From Armatimonadota bacterium (GTDB lineage: Bacteria; Armatimonadota; Zipacnadia; JAUWAU01): DNA of 64,000 bases. This document shows positions 50,371 to 57,992 of this stretch, one piece after another; positions within the stretch are counted from its first letter, which is position 1, and the number at the start of each line of letters is the position of its first letter. The stretch covers positions 1 to 64,000 of the forward strand of contig JAUWAU010000006.1 in assembly GCA_030601885.1 (NCBI GenBank), in the 5' to 3' direction. The notes beneath the pieces were generated by a model. That model was not told the DNA's origin and made no database searches. It was given only the letters and a program-made list of their open reading frames with translations. Both the position numbers and the translations under genes were made by a program.

Positions 50371-51585
50371 TTACGCCTCTGAACATACCTGCTTCAGCCG
50401 CTCCGCCACTCGCACGCCGAGGTCATAACACTGCGCCAAGGACTCGTTATCCGGGACATACTGGGCCGTGAGGCCCTCGTCCACGAGATCAACTTTCATC
50501 TCCGTGAGGATGCCCGCCACCTGCTTCACCACAGCTTGGTTCCAGCCGTACGAGCCGAAGGCCGCGCCAACGAGGTTCTGTGGCTTCAAGCCCTTGAGAT
50601 ACGTCAATAGGTCCGCTACGGTGGGAAACATGTTGTTGTTCAGGTTCGGAGAGCCCACCAGGAGCGCGCCGGCGTCGAGCACCTCGGTAACGATGTCGCT
50701 GCGGTGACAGGCCCTCAACTGCATGACCTGCACGGATGCTCCGCCTGCCGTGAGCCCTTCGGCGATGGCTCTGGCCATACTCGCGGTGCTCCCCCACATC
50801 GTGTCGTACGCCACCACGGCTTTGTTCGTCGGCTTCTGGGCAGCCCACTTCCCGTAAAGTCCCACGATCTTTTCTACATCGTCGCCTCGCCAGATGGGAC
50901 CGTGGTCGCAGGCCGCGATGTCGATGGTGATCCCCAGCTTTTCCACCTTTTGCAAAGCCTTCGTAACAAGCGGCGAGAGCGGCAGCAGAATGTTGGCGAA
51001 GTACTTGGCGGCCTCCCACTCGAGGATCGCCTCGTCGATCTCATCGGCAAATCGTTCGCTCGAGGCCAAGTGCGTGCCGAAGCCATCCTGGGAGAAGAGC
51101 ACGTTCTCACCGGGGAGATACGTCATCATGCTGTCCGGCCAGTGGAGCATACGCGTCTCCACGAACGAGAGTTCCCTGTTTCCCAGGCTGAGCGTTTCCC
51201 CGTCCTTGACGGCGACGATCTCATGGTCTAGGTGAAAGTGCGCCGAGAGCGCCTTCACCCCCATCGTGGAGGCGAACACTTTCTCCGGTTGCACCGCCTC
51301 TATCACCTCGGGCAGGCACCCGGAGTGGTCCATCTCCGAATGATTCGAGATGATGTAGCTGATGCTACCCGGATCCACGACCGAGGCGACGCGAGAGAGC
51401 ATCTCCTGCTTGAATGGCGCCTTAACCGTGTCGATGAGCGTGACTTTGTCCGCGAGCACGAGGTAGGCATTGTACGTAGACCCGCGGGGAGTTTGATAGC
51501 CGTGGAAGTCGCGGATCGACCAGTCGATGGCTCCGACCCAGTAGATGTCGTCGGCCACATTCGTCGCTTTCCATGCTTCTCTCAT
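50371..51585 (-). CDS. fprA: Flavodiiron protein (FprA-type O2/NO reductase)
   Basis: 404 residues. Flavodiiron proteins reduce O2 to water or NO to N2O and are widespread in anaerobes. The diiron metallo-beta-lactamase ligands are present: HSEMDHSG (H-x-E-x-D-H), MLHWPDSM (His), FSQDGFG (Asp) and ACDHGPIW (His). The flavodoxin domain begins KAVVAYDTMWGSTASMARAI and continues with GSPNLNNNMFP. ATG 51585 has GGAGG 6 bases upstream. It follows cydB by 45 bases and is probably co-transcribed with the oxidase. Confidence 0.92.
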   Translation of the reverse strand: MREAWKATNVADDIYWVGAIDWSIRDFHGYQTPRGSTYNAYLVLADKVTLIDTVKAPFKQEMLSRVASVVDPGSISYIISNHSEMDHSGCLPEVIEAVQPEKVFASTMGVKALSAHFHLDHEIVAVKDGETLSLGNRELSFVETRMLHWPDSMMTYLPGENVLFSQDGFGTHLASSERFADEIDEAILEWEAAKYFANILLPLSPLVTKALQKVEKLGITIDIAACDHGPIWRGDDVEKIVGLYGKWAAQKPTNKAVVAYDTMWGSTASMARAIAEGLTAGGASVQVMQLRACHRSDIVTEVLDAGALLVGSPNLNNNMFPTVADLLTYLKGLKPQNLVGAAFGSYGWNQAVVKQVAGILTEMKVDLVDEGLTAQYVPDNESLAQCYDLGVRVAERLKQVCSEA

Positions 51586-51630
51586 CCTGTGCCTCCGGTA
51601 CTACGCCCCTGCTGCAAAGCGGCACACAGT

Positions 51631-52650
51631 CTAATACTCGTCCTCGCCCAGCTCCACCTTGCCGCCGAATGTGCGGTATACCCACGTCGTGTAGACAATG
51701 ACGAGCGGCATGGCCACAGCCACGAGAACGAGCATGGTCTTGAGCGTGAGCTCGGACGACGAGGCGTTCATCGCGGTAAGGCTCCACTCGGGCCTATCAA
51801 GCGCCGGCACCAGATTCGGAAAGATGGCGGCCCCCCACAGCCCCATCAGCGCCGCAATCGACAGCGCTGACGATACGAACGCCTTGCGGACATCGCCTCT
51901 CCGGTTCAGAACGCCGACCATGACGATGGCAACGAGGGCGCACACAGGCAGTACCCACAGAGCGGGGGCCGCCTCGTAGTTCGCGCGGACCTGGGCCTGC
52001 GTGGCGAGGGTGGCCGCGCTCACGACGACGAAAAGCAGCACGTAGATGATCCACGCGTTCTGTGCCCACCTCCGCGCTCGGGCCGCCAGGCGCCCATCGG
52101 TCTTCACCGCCACATACAGTGCCCCGTGCGTTGCGAACATGGCCAGGCCCAGAAGCCCGACGACAAGCGCGTAGGGATTGAGCAGGCCGATGAAAGAGCC
52201 GGCGAAGTCCCCGGCTTCGTCCAGAGGCAGCCCGCGCACTATATTCCCAACCGCTACGCCAAAGAGCAGCGCCGGCACAACGCTCCCCATGGCAAAGGCG
52301 ACGTCCCACGCGCTTCGCCACCGCGGCGACGGGTCGTGGCCTCTGAACTCGATAGCGACAGCGCGGAATATGAGCCCGAACAGCACCAGCATGAGAGCCA
52401 GGTACAGGCCGCTGAACACGGTGGCGTACACCGGGGGAAACGCGGCGAAGATGGCCCCGCTGGCCGTCAACAGCCACAGCTCGTTGCCGTCCCACACGGG
52501 CCCGATGGCACCAAGGAGTGTGCGGCGGTCTCGGTCGGTCTTGGTGAATAGGTGCCAGAAGCCCACCCCAAGATCGAAGCCGTCGAGGATGGCATAGGCT
52601 GTCAGCAGCAGCCCAATGATGAAGAACCAGGTGGTCTGCAGAGCGGTCAT
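51631..52650 (-). CDS. cydB: Cytochrome bd quinol oxidase subunit II
   Basis: 339 residues, about eight membrane helices. CydB is the second subunit of the high-affinity quinol oxidase used at low oxygen. Signatures: AYAILDGFDLGVGFWHLF, IGPVWDGNELWLLTASGAIF and FHFVSAATLATQAQV-like VSAATLATQAQVRANYEAAP. ATG 52650 overlaps the cydA stop (ATGA), so the pair is coupled. Confidence 0.92.
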   Translation of the reverse strand: MTALQTTWFFIIGLLLTAYAILDGFDLGVGFWHLFTKTDRDRRTLLGAIGPVWDGNELWLLTASGAIFAAFPPVYATVFSGLYLALMLVLFGLIFRAVAIEFRGHDPSPRWRSAWDVAFAMGSVVPALLFGVAVGNIVRGLPLDEAGDFAGSFIGLLNPYALVVGLLGLAMFATHGALYVAVKTDGRLAARARRWAQNAWIIYVLLFVVVSAATLATQAQVRANYEAAPALWVLPVCALVAIVMVGVLNRRGDVRKAFVSSALSIAALMGLWGAAIFPNLVPALDRPEWSLTAMNASSSELTLKTMLVLVAVAMPLVIVYTTWVYRTFGGKVELGEDEY

Positions 52651-53993
52651 GCCGACTCTGACACCTCTCTGGCAGAGGCGCTGCCCGGGCTCTCGGGGCC
52701 CTTCCTCATCTCGCGCCGCAGGAGCGAGATCCACACGACGAAGAGCAGGCCGTAGATCAAGCAGAACATGATGAGGGAAAAGAGCACCTGGCCTGGCGGC
52801 ACGACAACGGAGACCGCGTCGCTCGTCTTGAGCAGATGATACACGATCCACGGCTGGCGGCCCACCTCGGCAGTGATCCACCCGAGCTCGCCGGCTATCA
52901 CGGGCAGGGGAATGGACAGCAGCGCGACGCGCAGGAAGAGCGCGTGGTCATACAGCGCCCTTCTCCACAGCAGATATACGCCGAGCGCTGTGAGCAGGAC
53001 GAAGTACGCGCCGAGAGCCACCATAAGGTGAAACGAGTAGAAGGTCAGTGCGAGTGGTGGCCACTCGTCTTTCGGGAAATCCTTCAAGCCCTGAACCTCG
53101 GCCTCGAGGTCGCCGAAGGCAAGCAGGCTGAGAGCGCCCGGCACTCTGATGGCGGCCCGCATTGTCTCCGCGTCTTCGTCGGGAATGCCGAACAGGAGCG
53201 CCGGCGCCCGCCGCTGCGTCTCGAAGATGCCCTCGATGGCCGCGAGCTTCTCGGGCTGCGTGGCCGCAACCTGAACGGCGTGGTAGTGGCCGAGGCCGAA
53301 CTGGGCGAGCGAGGTGATGAGGCCGACGATGAGGGCGAGGGTCAGGGACCGCCTGGCGAACTCGACGTGTCGGCCCTTCAGCAGGAACCAGGCGCTGATG
53401 CCCAACATGAAGAAGGCGCCGCTTGTCATCGTGCTGCCAATGGTGTGCAGGAACCGGGGCACGGTTGACGGGTTGAAGACGGCGGCAGCGAAGCTCGTCA
53501 GCTCAGCGCGGCCATTCACCACGTGGTAGCCGGCGGGCGTCTGCATCCACGAGTTCGCCACGATGATCCAGAAGGCCGAAATCGTGGCGCCTACGGCCAC
53601 CATCAGCGACGAAAACCAATGTGCTCTGACTGAGACGCGGCGCCAGCCAAATACGAGAACACCTAAGAAAGTGGACTCGAGGAAGAAGGCCAGAAGGACC
53701 TCCGCCGTCAGCGGCACGCCGAAGATATCGCCCACGAAGCGCGAGTACTCGGACCAGTTCGTACCGAACTGGAACTCCATCACGATGCCGCTGGCGACGC
53801 CGACCACGAAGCTCAGGGCAAAGAGCTTGATCCAGAAACGGGCCATGACCCGGTAGATCCGCTCACCGCTGCGCAAATACCGGGTCATGATCCACACGAT
53901 CAGCCACGCGAGGCCAATGGTGATCGAAGGGAAGATCCAGTGGAATCCGATGGTCACGGCGAACTGGACTCGAGAGAGCGTGACTACATCCAT
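52647..53993 (-). CDS. cydA: Cytochrome bd quinol oxidase subunit I
   Basis: 448 residues. CydA carries hemes b558, b595 and d. Visible: DVVTLSRVQFAVTIGFHWIF (heme ligand His), EFQFGTNWSEYSRFVGDIFG, LESTFLGVLVFGW, ANSWMQTPAGYHVVNGRAE and GRQPWIVYHLLKTSDAVS. The Q-loop is short. ATG 53993 (MDVVTLSR) agrees with family starts; a longer frame begins at GTG 54011. It lies 67 bases after hcp. Confidence 0.92.
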   Translation of the reverse strand: MDVVTLSRVQFAVTIGFHWIFPSITIGLAWLIVWIMTRYLRSGERIYRVMARFWIKLFALSFVVGVASGIVMEFQFGTNWSEYSRFVGDIFGVPLTAEVLLAFFLESTFLGVLVFGWRRVSVRAHWFSSLMVAVGATISAFWIIVANSWMQTPAGYHVVNGRAELTSFAAAVFNPSTVPRFLHTIGSTMTSGAFFMLGISAWFLLKGRHVEFARRSLTLALIVGLITSLAQFGLGHYHAVQVAATQPEKLAAIEGIFETQRRAPALLFGIPDEDAETMRAAIRVPGALSLLAFGDLEAEVQGLKDFPKDEWPPLALTFYSFHLMVALGAYFVLLTALGVYLLWRRALYDHALFLRVALLSIPLPVIAGELGWITAEVGRQPWIVYHLLKTSDAVSVVVPPGQVLFSLIMFCLIYGLLFVVWISLLRREMRKGPESPGSASAREVSESA

Positions 53994-54060
53994 TGCCTGC
54001 ACGTGCCTCACTCTGGCGCGGGAGGCGACTGTTGCCCGCCGACTCGCCTTCGCCCCCGCA

Positions 54061-55710
54061 CTAGCCGAGGATGGCCTTGAGATCCTCCTCCGCCGTGGAA
54101 ACAGGCATCAGGTTGAACTTGTCTGCCAGCACCTTCAGCACTGGCGGAGTGACGAATGCCGGCAAGCTGGGCCCCAGCCGAATACCTTGTATGCCCAGAT
54201 GCAGCAGCGTGAGCAGAATGCAGACTGCCTTTTGCTCAAACCACGAGACGATCAGTGAGAGCGGCAGGTCGTTAACCTCGGTGTCGAACGCCTCCGCCAG
54301 CGCCAACACGATCTGGATGGCAGAATAGGCGTCGTTGCATTGGCCCACGTCCAGCAGCCGCGGAATGCCGCCGATGTCGCCGAACTCTAACTTATTGAAG
54401 CGGTACTTGCCGCACGCAAGCGTGAGGATGATGCAGTCGTCAGGGACCGCCTCGGCAAACTGGGTGAAGTAGTTGCGGCCGGGCGTGGCCCCATCGCATC
54501 CGCCGATCAGGAAGAAGTGCCTCAGCGCGCCGCTCTTGACCGCGTCCACCACCTTATCCGCGATGCTCAGCACCGCATCGTGCCCAAACCCGACGAGGAT
54601 GGTCTTGTCCGGGCCGTCCTCGGCGAAGCCCTCGGCCGCCAGCGCCGCCTCAATGACGGGCGCGAAGTTGCGATCGCTTATGTGCGTGACCCCGGGCCAG
54701 GCCACAAGTCCGCTGGTGAATATGCGGTCCTTGTACGTGTCCCGCGGCTGCCGGATGCAGTTGGTGGTCATGAGGATGGCGCCGGGGAACTGGTCGAATT
54801 CCTTGCGCTGGTCCTGCCAGGCGCCGCCGTAGTTGCCCACCAGATGCCCGTGGCTCTTGAGCTTCGGGTATCCATGGGCCGGGAGCATCTCGCCGTGCGT
54901 ATAGACGTTGATTCCCGTGCCCTCCGTCTGCTTCAGCAGCTCCTCGAGGTCCTTGAGGTCGTGCCCGGAGACGACAATAGCCTTCCCCTTGGCAGGCTCA
55001 ATGCGCACTGGCGTCGGCTCCGGGTTTCCGTAGGTGCTGGTGTGGGCGGCGTCGAGCACGCCCATGACCTTGAGGTTGACCTCGCCGCACTTCAAAACCA
55101 TCGACAGCAGATCGTCTGTCGTCGGGGCGTCTTGGGTCGAGAAATCCAGGGCCTCGTGGAAGAATGCGTAGATTCCGTCATCCTCATGGCCGAGGATTTG
55201 GGCGTGGTCGGCGTAGGCAGCCGTGCCCTTGAGACCGTACATGAGAAGCTCCTGCAGACCGGTGATATCGTCGCCGAGCTCCTCGCGCCGCTTTTCGATT
55301 GACGCCTCTTGTCCCTGCTGAATGAGGCCGGCCAGATCGGCGGCGGGCGTCCATGCGGCTGGGCCGGCCAGCGGCTCGGGCGCGCGGGCAGCCTTCCGGC
55401 ACGCCTCCTCGTATAGCGCTTTGGCTCGGTCCCGCATCTCGCCCGCCGTCACCAGCAGGTCGCGCAGACGCTCCGGATCGAAGTTGACATTGGTCACCGT
55501 GGAAAACAGGGCCTCTGCGGTGAAGACGTCCATCGCGCGATCCTTGGCGCCCAATTCCCTCGCCCGATGCGCGTACATGGACAGCCCCTTGATCGCATGC
55601 ACCAACAGATCTTGCAGTGCCGCCGTGTCGGCGTCCTTGCCGCACACGCCACGCACGGTACACCCTGTTCCCCTTGCCGTCTGTTCACACTGATAGCAGA
55701 ACATACTCAC
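54061..55710 (-). CDS. hcp: Hybrid-cluster protein, hydroxylamine/NO reductase
   Basis: 549 residues. Hcp carries a [4Fe-4S] and a 4Fe-2S-2O hybrid cluster and works on hydroxylamine, NO or as a nitrosylase. The N-terminal cysteines follow C-x2-C-x8-C-x5-C (CYQCEQT ... CTVRGVCGK), the spacing of the strict-anaerobe class. Hybrid-cluster ligands are visible in YTHGEMLPAHGYP, TTNCIRQP, FLIGGCDG, LACGKYRF and GQCNDAYSA. Start GTG 55710 has GGGAGG about 9 bases upstream; an ATG at 55704 is less well placed. Part of the defence island. Confidence 0.93.
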   Translation of the reverse strand: MSMFCYQCEQTARGTGCTVRGVCGKDADTAALQDLLVHAIKGLSMYAHRARELGAKDRAMDVFTAEALFSTVTNVNFDPERLRDLLVTAGEMRDRAKALYEEACRKAARAPEPLAGPAAWTPAADLAGLIQQGQEASIEKRREELGDDITGLQELLMYGLKGTAAYADHAQILGHEDDGIYAFFHEALDFSTQDAPTTDDLLSMVLKCGEVNLKVMGVLDAAHTSTYGNPEPTPVRIEPAKGKAIVVSGHDLKDLEELLKQTEGTGINVYTHGEMLPAHGYPKLKSHGHLVGNYGGAWQDQRKEFDQFPGAILMTTNCIRQPRDTYKDRIFTSGLVAWPGVTHISDRNFAPVIEAALAAEGFAEDGPDKTILVGFGHDAVLSIADKVVDAVKSGALRHFFLIGGCDGATPGRNYFTQFAEAVPDDCIILTLACGKYRFNKLEFGDIGGIPRLLDVGQCNDAYSAIQIVLALAEAFDTEVNDLPLSLIVSWFEQKAVCILLTLLHLGIQGIRLGPSLPAFVTPPVLKVLADKFNLMPVSTAEEDLKAILG

Positions 55711-55750
55711 GCAAGTCGCCTCCCTTCCGCCTTCCCCGCGACCACGGCTG

Positions 55751-56245
55751 CTACGGCCGCAGCGACGACACTTTGCTGCTCAGTAGGGCAACGTGGCCCA
55801 TCTCCTCCCTGATGATGGCATCCACTCGATGCCTGCCCAGTCGCTCCGGGACGATCTCCTTCATCCCGAGATAGAACAATATGGAGTCCTTTTCCAGCCC
55901 GATGGCCATCTCGAAGACGGCATCCATCGTCTCCTTCCCTTTGAGGCGTTCCGATGGATCCACCTTCACATCGAAGACATGGCCATCTGCCATCGCCCGC
56001 AGGTATAGTGCCCCCTGATCGTCAGGATCGAACACCACGGGCTCTCGCTCCGACGCGGTCACGTCGGTTCTCATGGCGGCGAAGACTCTCTCGTGCTCGT
56101 CCTCCATGGCGGCGAGGTCAAGCAGGAGGCGACGGTTCTCGGGCTCGGTGAGGATGTCGGCACCGCGCCGGTAGAACTTGGCCCCGTTTCGTTCGATCTG
56201 TTCGGCGATCTCGAATATCTCATCGGCGTTGAACTGGATGCTCAT
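55751..56245 (-). CDS. Ferritin-like diiron protein (rubrerythrin-related)
   Basis: 164 residues, helical, no rubredoxin domain. EIAEQIERNGAKFYRRG and LDLAAMEDEHERVFAAM are the first ExxH-type helix pair of ferritin-like/rubrerythrin proteins; AIGLEKDSILFYLGMKEIVP and REEMGHVALL follow. Such proteins reduce peroxide or store iron. ATG 56245 is preceded by GAGAGGCGA. It lies 190 bases downstream of rubrerythrin and 41 bases upstream of hcp. Confidence 0.85.
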   Translation of the reverse strand: MSIQFNADEIFEIAEQIERNGAKFYRRGADILTEPENRRLLLDLAAMEDEHERVFAAMRTDVTASEREPVVFDPDDQGALYLRAMADGHVFDVKVDPSERLKGKETMDAVFEMAIGLEKDSILFYLGMKEIVPERLGRHRVDAIIREEMGHVALLSSKVSSLRP

Positions 56246-56434
56246 TCGGCTTTTCGCCTCTCGCCTCACCGGCCAGTGGACGCCTGCTCGTGTCGGCCGT
56301 GGGCAGACTCTCCCGGGACCGTCGGCCCACACGCGCTCGTCCCGCCGCAGTCTCTATCCGCCGGGACCATCTTCGGCGCTTGCCCCATACAGCTATGGGC
56401 CGGGTTCATTGGCTTCAGCCGCCAAGCATGGCCG

Positions 56435-57010
56435 TCACCAGTTCTCGGCTAGCAGCTCGAAATACGCCTGAGCGTGCGCGCAGGCCGGGCATACAGTCGG
56501 GGCTTCCTCGCCTTCGCTGATGTAGCCGCAGTTCCTGCACCTCCAGACAACCTTGCTCGCCTTCTTGAAGACCGTGCCGGCTTCCACGTTCGCCAGCAGG
56601 CCCAGGTAGCGCTTCTCGTGCTGCTTTTCGCTCACAGCCACGGTCTCGAACGTTCCTGCGATCGCTTCGAAGCCCTCGTCCCGGGCTATGCCGGCGAATT
56701 CCGGGTACATACTTTCCCATTCGTGGTGCTCGCCGGCAGCCGCGGCCTTCAAGTTCTCGCCCGTGCTGCCTATGACGCCGGCCGGGAAAGCGGCCTGGAT
56801 CTCCACATCGCCGCCTTCGAGGAACTTGAAGAACCTCTCGGCGTGCTCTTTCTCCTGATTGGCGGTCTCCTCGAAAATGTCCGCTATTTGGACGAAGCCC
56901 TCTTTTCTTGCCTTGCTGGCAAAGTAGGTGTAGCGGTTCCGCGCCTGCGACTCCCCGGCGAACGCGGTAAGCAGATTCCTCTCAGTGCTGCTCCCCTTTA
57001 AGCTAGCCAT
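56435..57010 (-). CDS. rbr: Rubrerythrin
   Basis: 191 residues, the classical length. Rubrerythrin reduces hydrogen peroxide in anaerobes. Diiron ligands are in LLTAFAGESQARNRYTYFAS, EETANQEKEHAERFFKFL and VAVSEKQHEKRYLGLL; the C-terminal rubredoxin knuckle pairs are WRCRNCGYI and VCPACAHAQAYFE. AAGGGAGGT precedes ATG 57010 by about 6 bases, one of the strongest ribosome binding sites of the window. It lies between the SOD gene and the ferritin-like gene. Confidence 0.95.
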   Translation of the reverse strand: MASLKGSSTERNLLTAFAGESQARNRYTYFASKARKEGFVQIADIFEETANQEKEHAERFFKFLEGGDVEIQAAFPAGVIGSTGENLKAAAAGEHHEWESMYPEFAGIARDEGFEAIAGTFETVAVSEKQHEKRYLGLLANVEAGTVFKKASKVVWRCRNCGYISEGEEAPTVCPACAHAQAYFELLAENW

Positions 57011-57123
57011 ATTGGACCTCCCTTGAGTTGGACTCGGCTTCCTGTCGGTCGGCCAGAATCCTGCACATGCTCAGTGTCCGTCGAGCGGCGGCATGGCGCC
57101 GCGCTTGACAATGCCCAGCGTTC

Positions 57124-57831
57124 TCAGAGCTTCTGGGCCTGCGCCAGTCTGCGAGCCACCTCGTCCCAGTGGATCACGTTCATGATCGCCTTGACGTAGT
57201 CTGCCCGCTTGTTCTGGTACTTGAGGTAATACGCATGCTCCCAAACGTCGATGACAAGCAGCGGCACCGCGCCACACAGCATCTGGTTCTCGTGTTTCTC
57301 GATCTGCAGCACGAGCAGGCGCTCTCCCAGGGGCTCGTAGGCCAGCATCCCCCAGCCACTGCCGGCCACCTTGTTGGTCGCTGCCGTCAGTTGGCCAACC
57401 ATCGCCTCAAGGCCACCGAACTGCGCCTCGATAGCCCGGAGCAATGCACCGCTGGGCCTGGCCGGCTTGGGGTGCAGGTTGGAGAAGTACAGCGTGTGCA
57501 GCACGTGGCCAGAGCCATGAAAGGCGACGGCACGCGACAGGGACTGTATGGCGCCGAAGTCTCCTCGCTCCCGGGCCGATTGCAGCTCGTTCAGCGCCGC
57601 GTTGAGCCCGCGCACGTAGCCGGCGTGGTGCTTGTCGTGGTGGATCGTGAGTATTCCGGCGTCGAGGTGCGGCTCCAGAGCATCAACCGCGTACGGCAGA
57701 TCCGGAAGCGTGTACTCCCTCGCCCCGCCGCGCTCCTGCGCTCCGCACGCGGCCGGCAGAGCTACGGCGGCGGCTCCCACTGCACCTGAACCAACCAGCT
57801 TCACCCAATCTCGCCGAGATAGTGCATTCAT
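57124..57831 (-). CDS. sod: Exported iron/manganese superoxide dismutase
   Basis: 235 residues. Metal ligands: the first His of HHDKHHAGYV, a His in FHGSGHVLHTLYFSNL, and Asp and His in IDVWEHAYYLKY. Residues 1-30 form a Tat-type or lipoprotein-like signal (SRRDWVKLVGSGAVGAAAVA ... AACG), so the mature enzyme would act outside the cytoplasm. GAGGGGGC sits 7 bases upstream of ATG 57831. Exported Fe/Mn SODs are less common than cytosolic ones; placed beside rubrerythrin, it suggests superoxide is destroyed on the outside and peroxide inside. Confidence 0.9.
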   Translation of the reverse strand: MNALSRRDWVKLVGSGAVGAAAVALPAACGAQERGGAREYTLPDLPYAVDALEPHLDAGILTIHHDKHHAGYVRGLNAALNELQSARERGDFGAIQSLSRAVAFHGSGHVLHTLYFSNLHPKPARPSGALLRAIEAQFGGLEAMVGQLTAATNKVAGSGWGMLAYEPLGERLLVLQIEKHENQMLCGAVPLLVIDVWEHAYYLKYQNKRADYVKAIMNVIHWDEVARRLAQAQKL

Positions 57832-57963
57832 GGCTCTTGCCCCCTCTTGGACTTGCCTCGCAGGGCTCTTAATACTGCCCCGTGCACCGGCCTGTCGGTT
57901 ACCTCCTTCACCAATTGCGGCGACACTCATTCCCTGTTCCTCCCGCGGGCCGTCTTCGACGAT

Positions 57964-57992
57964 GTAGGGGCGACCCGGCGGGTCGCCCCTAC
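57964..57992. repeat. Perfect GTAGGGGCGACC palindrome
   Basis: GTAGGGGCGACCC (57964-57976), GGC, GGGTCGCCCCTAC (57980-57992): 13-bp arms. It overlaps the stop codon of the upstream minus-strand gene and could end its transcript before the SOD gene. A shorter relative sits in the terminator at 10744. Palindromes of this type are familiar as dispersed repeats in many bacterial genomes. Confidence 0.65.
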
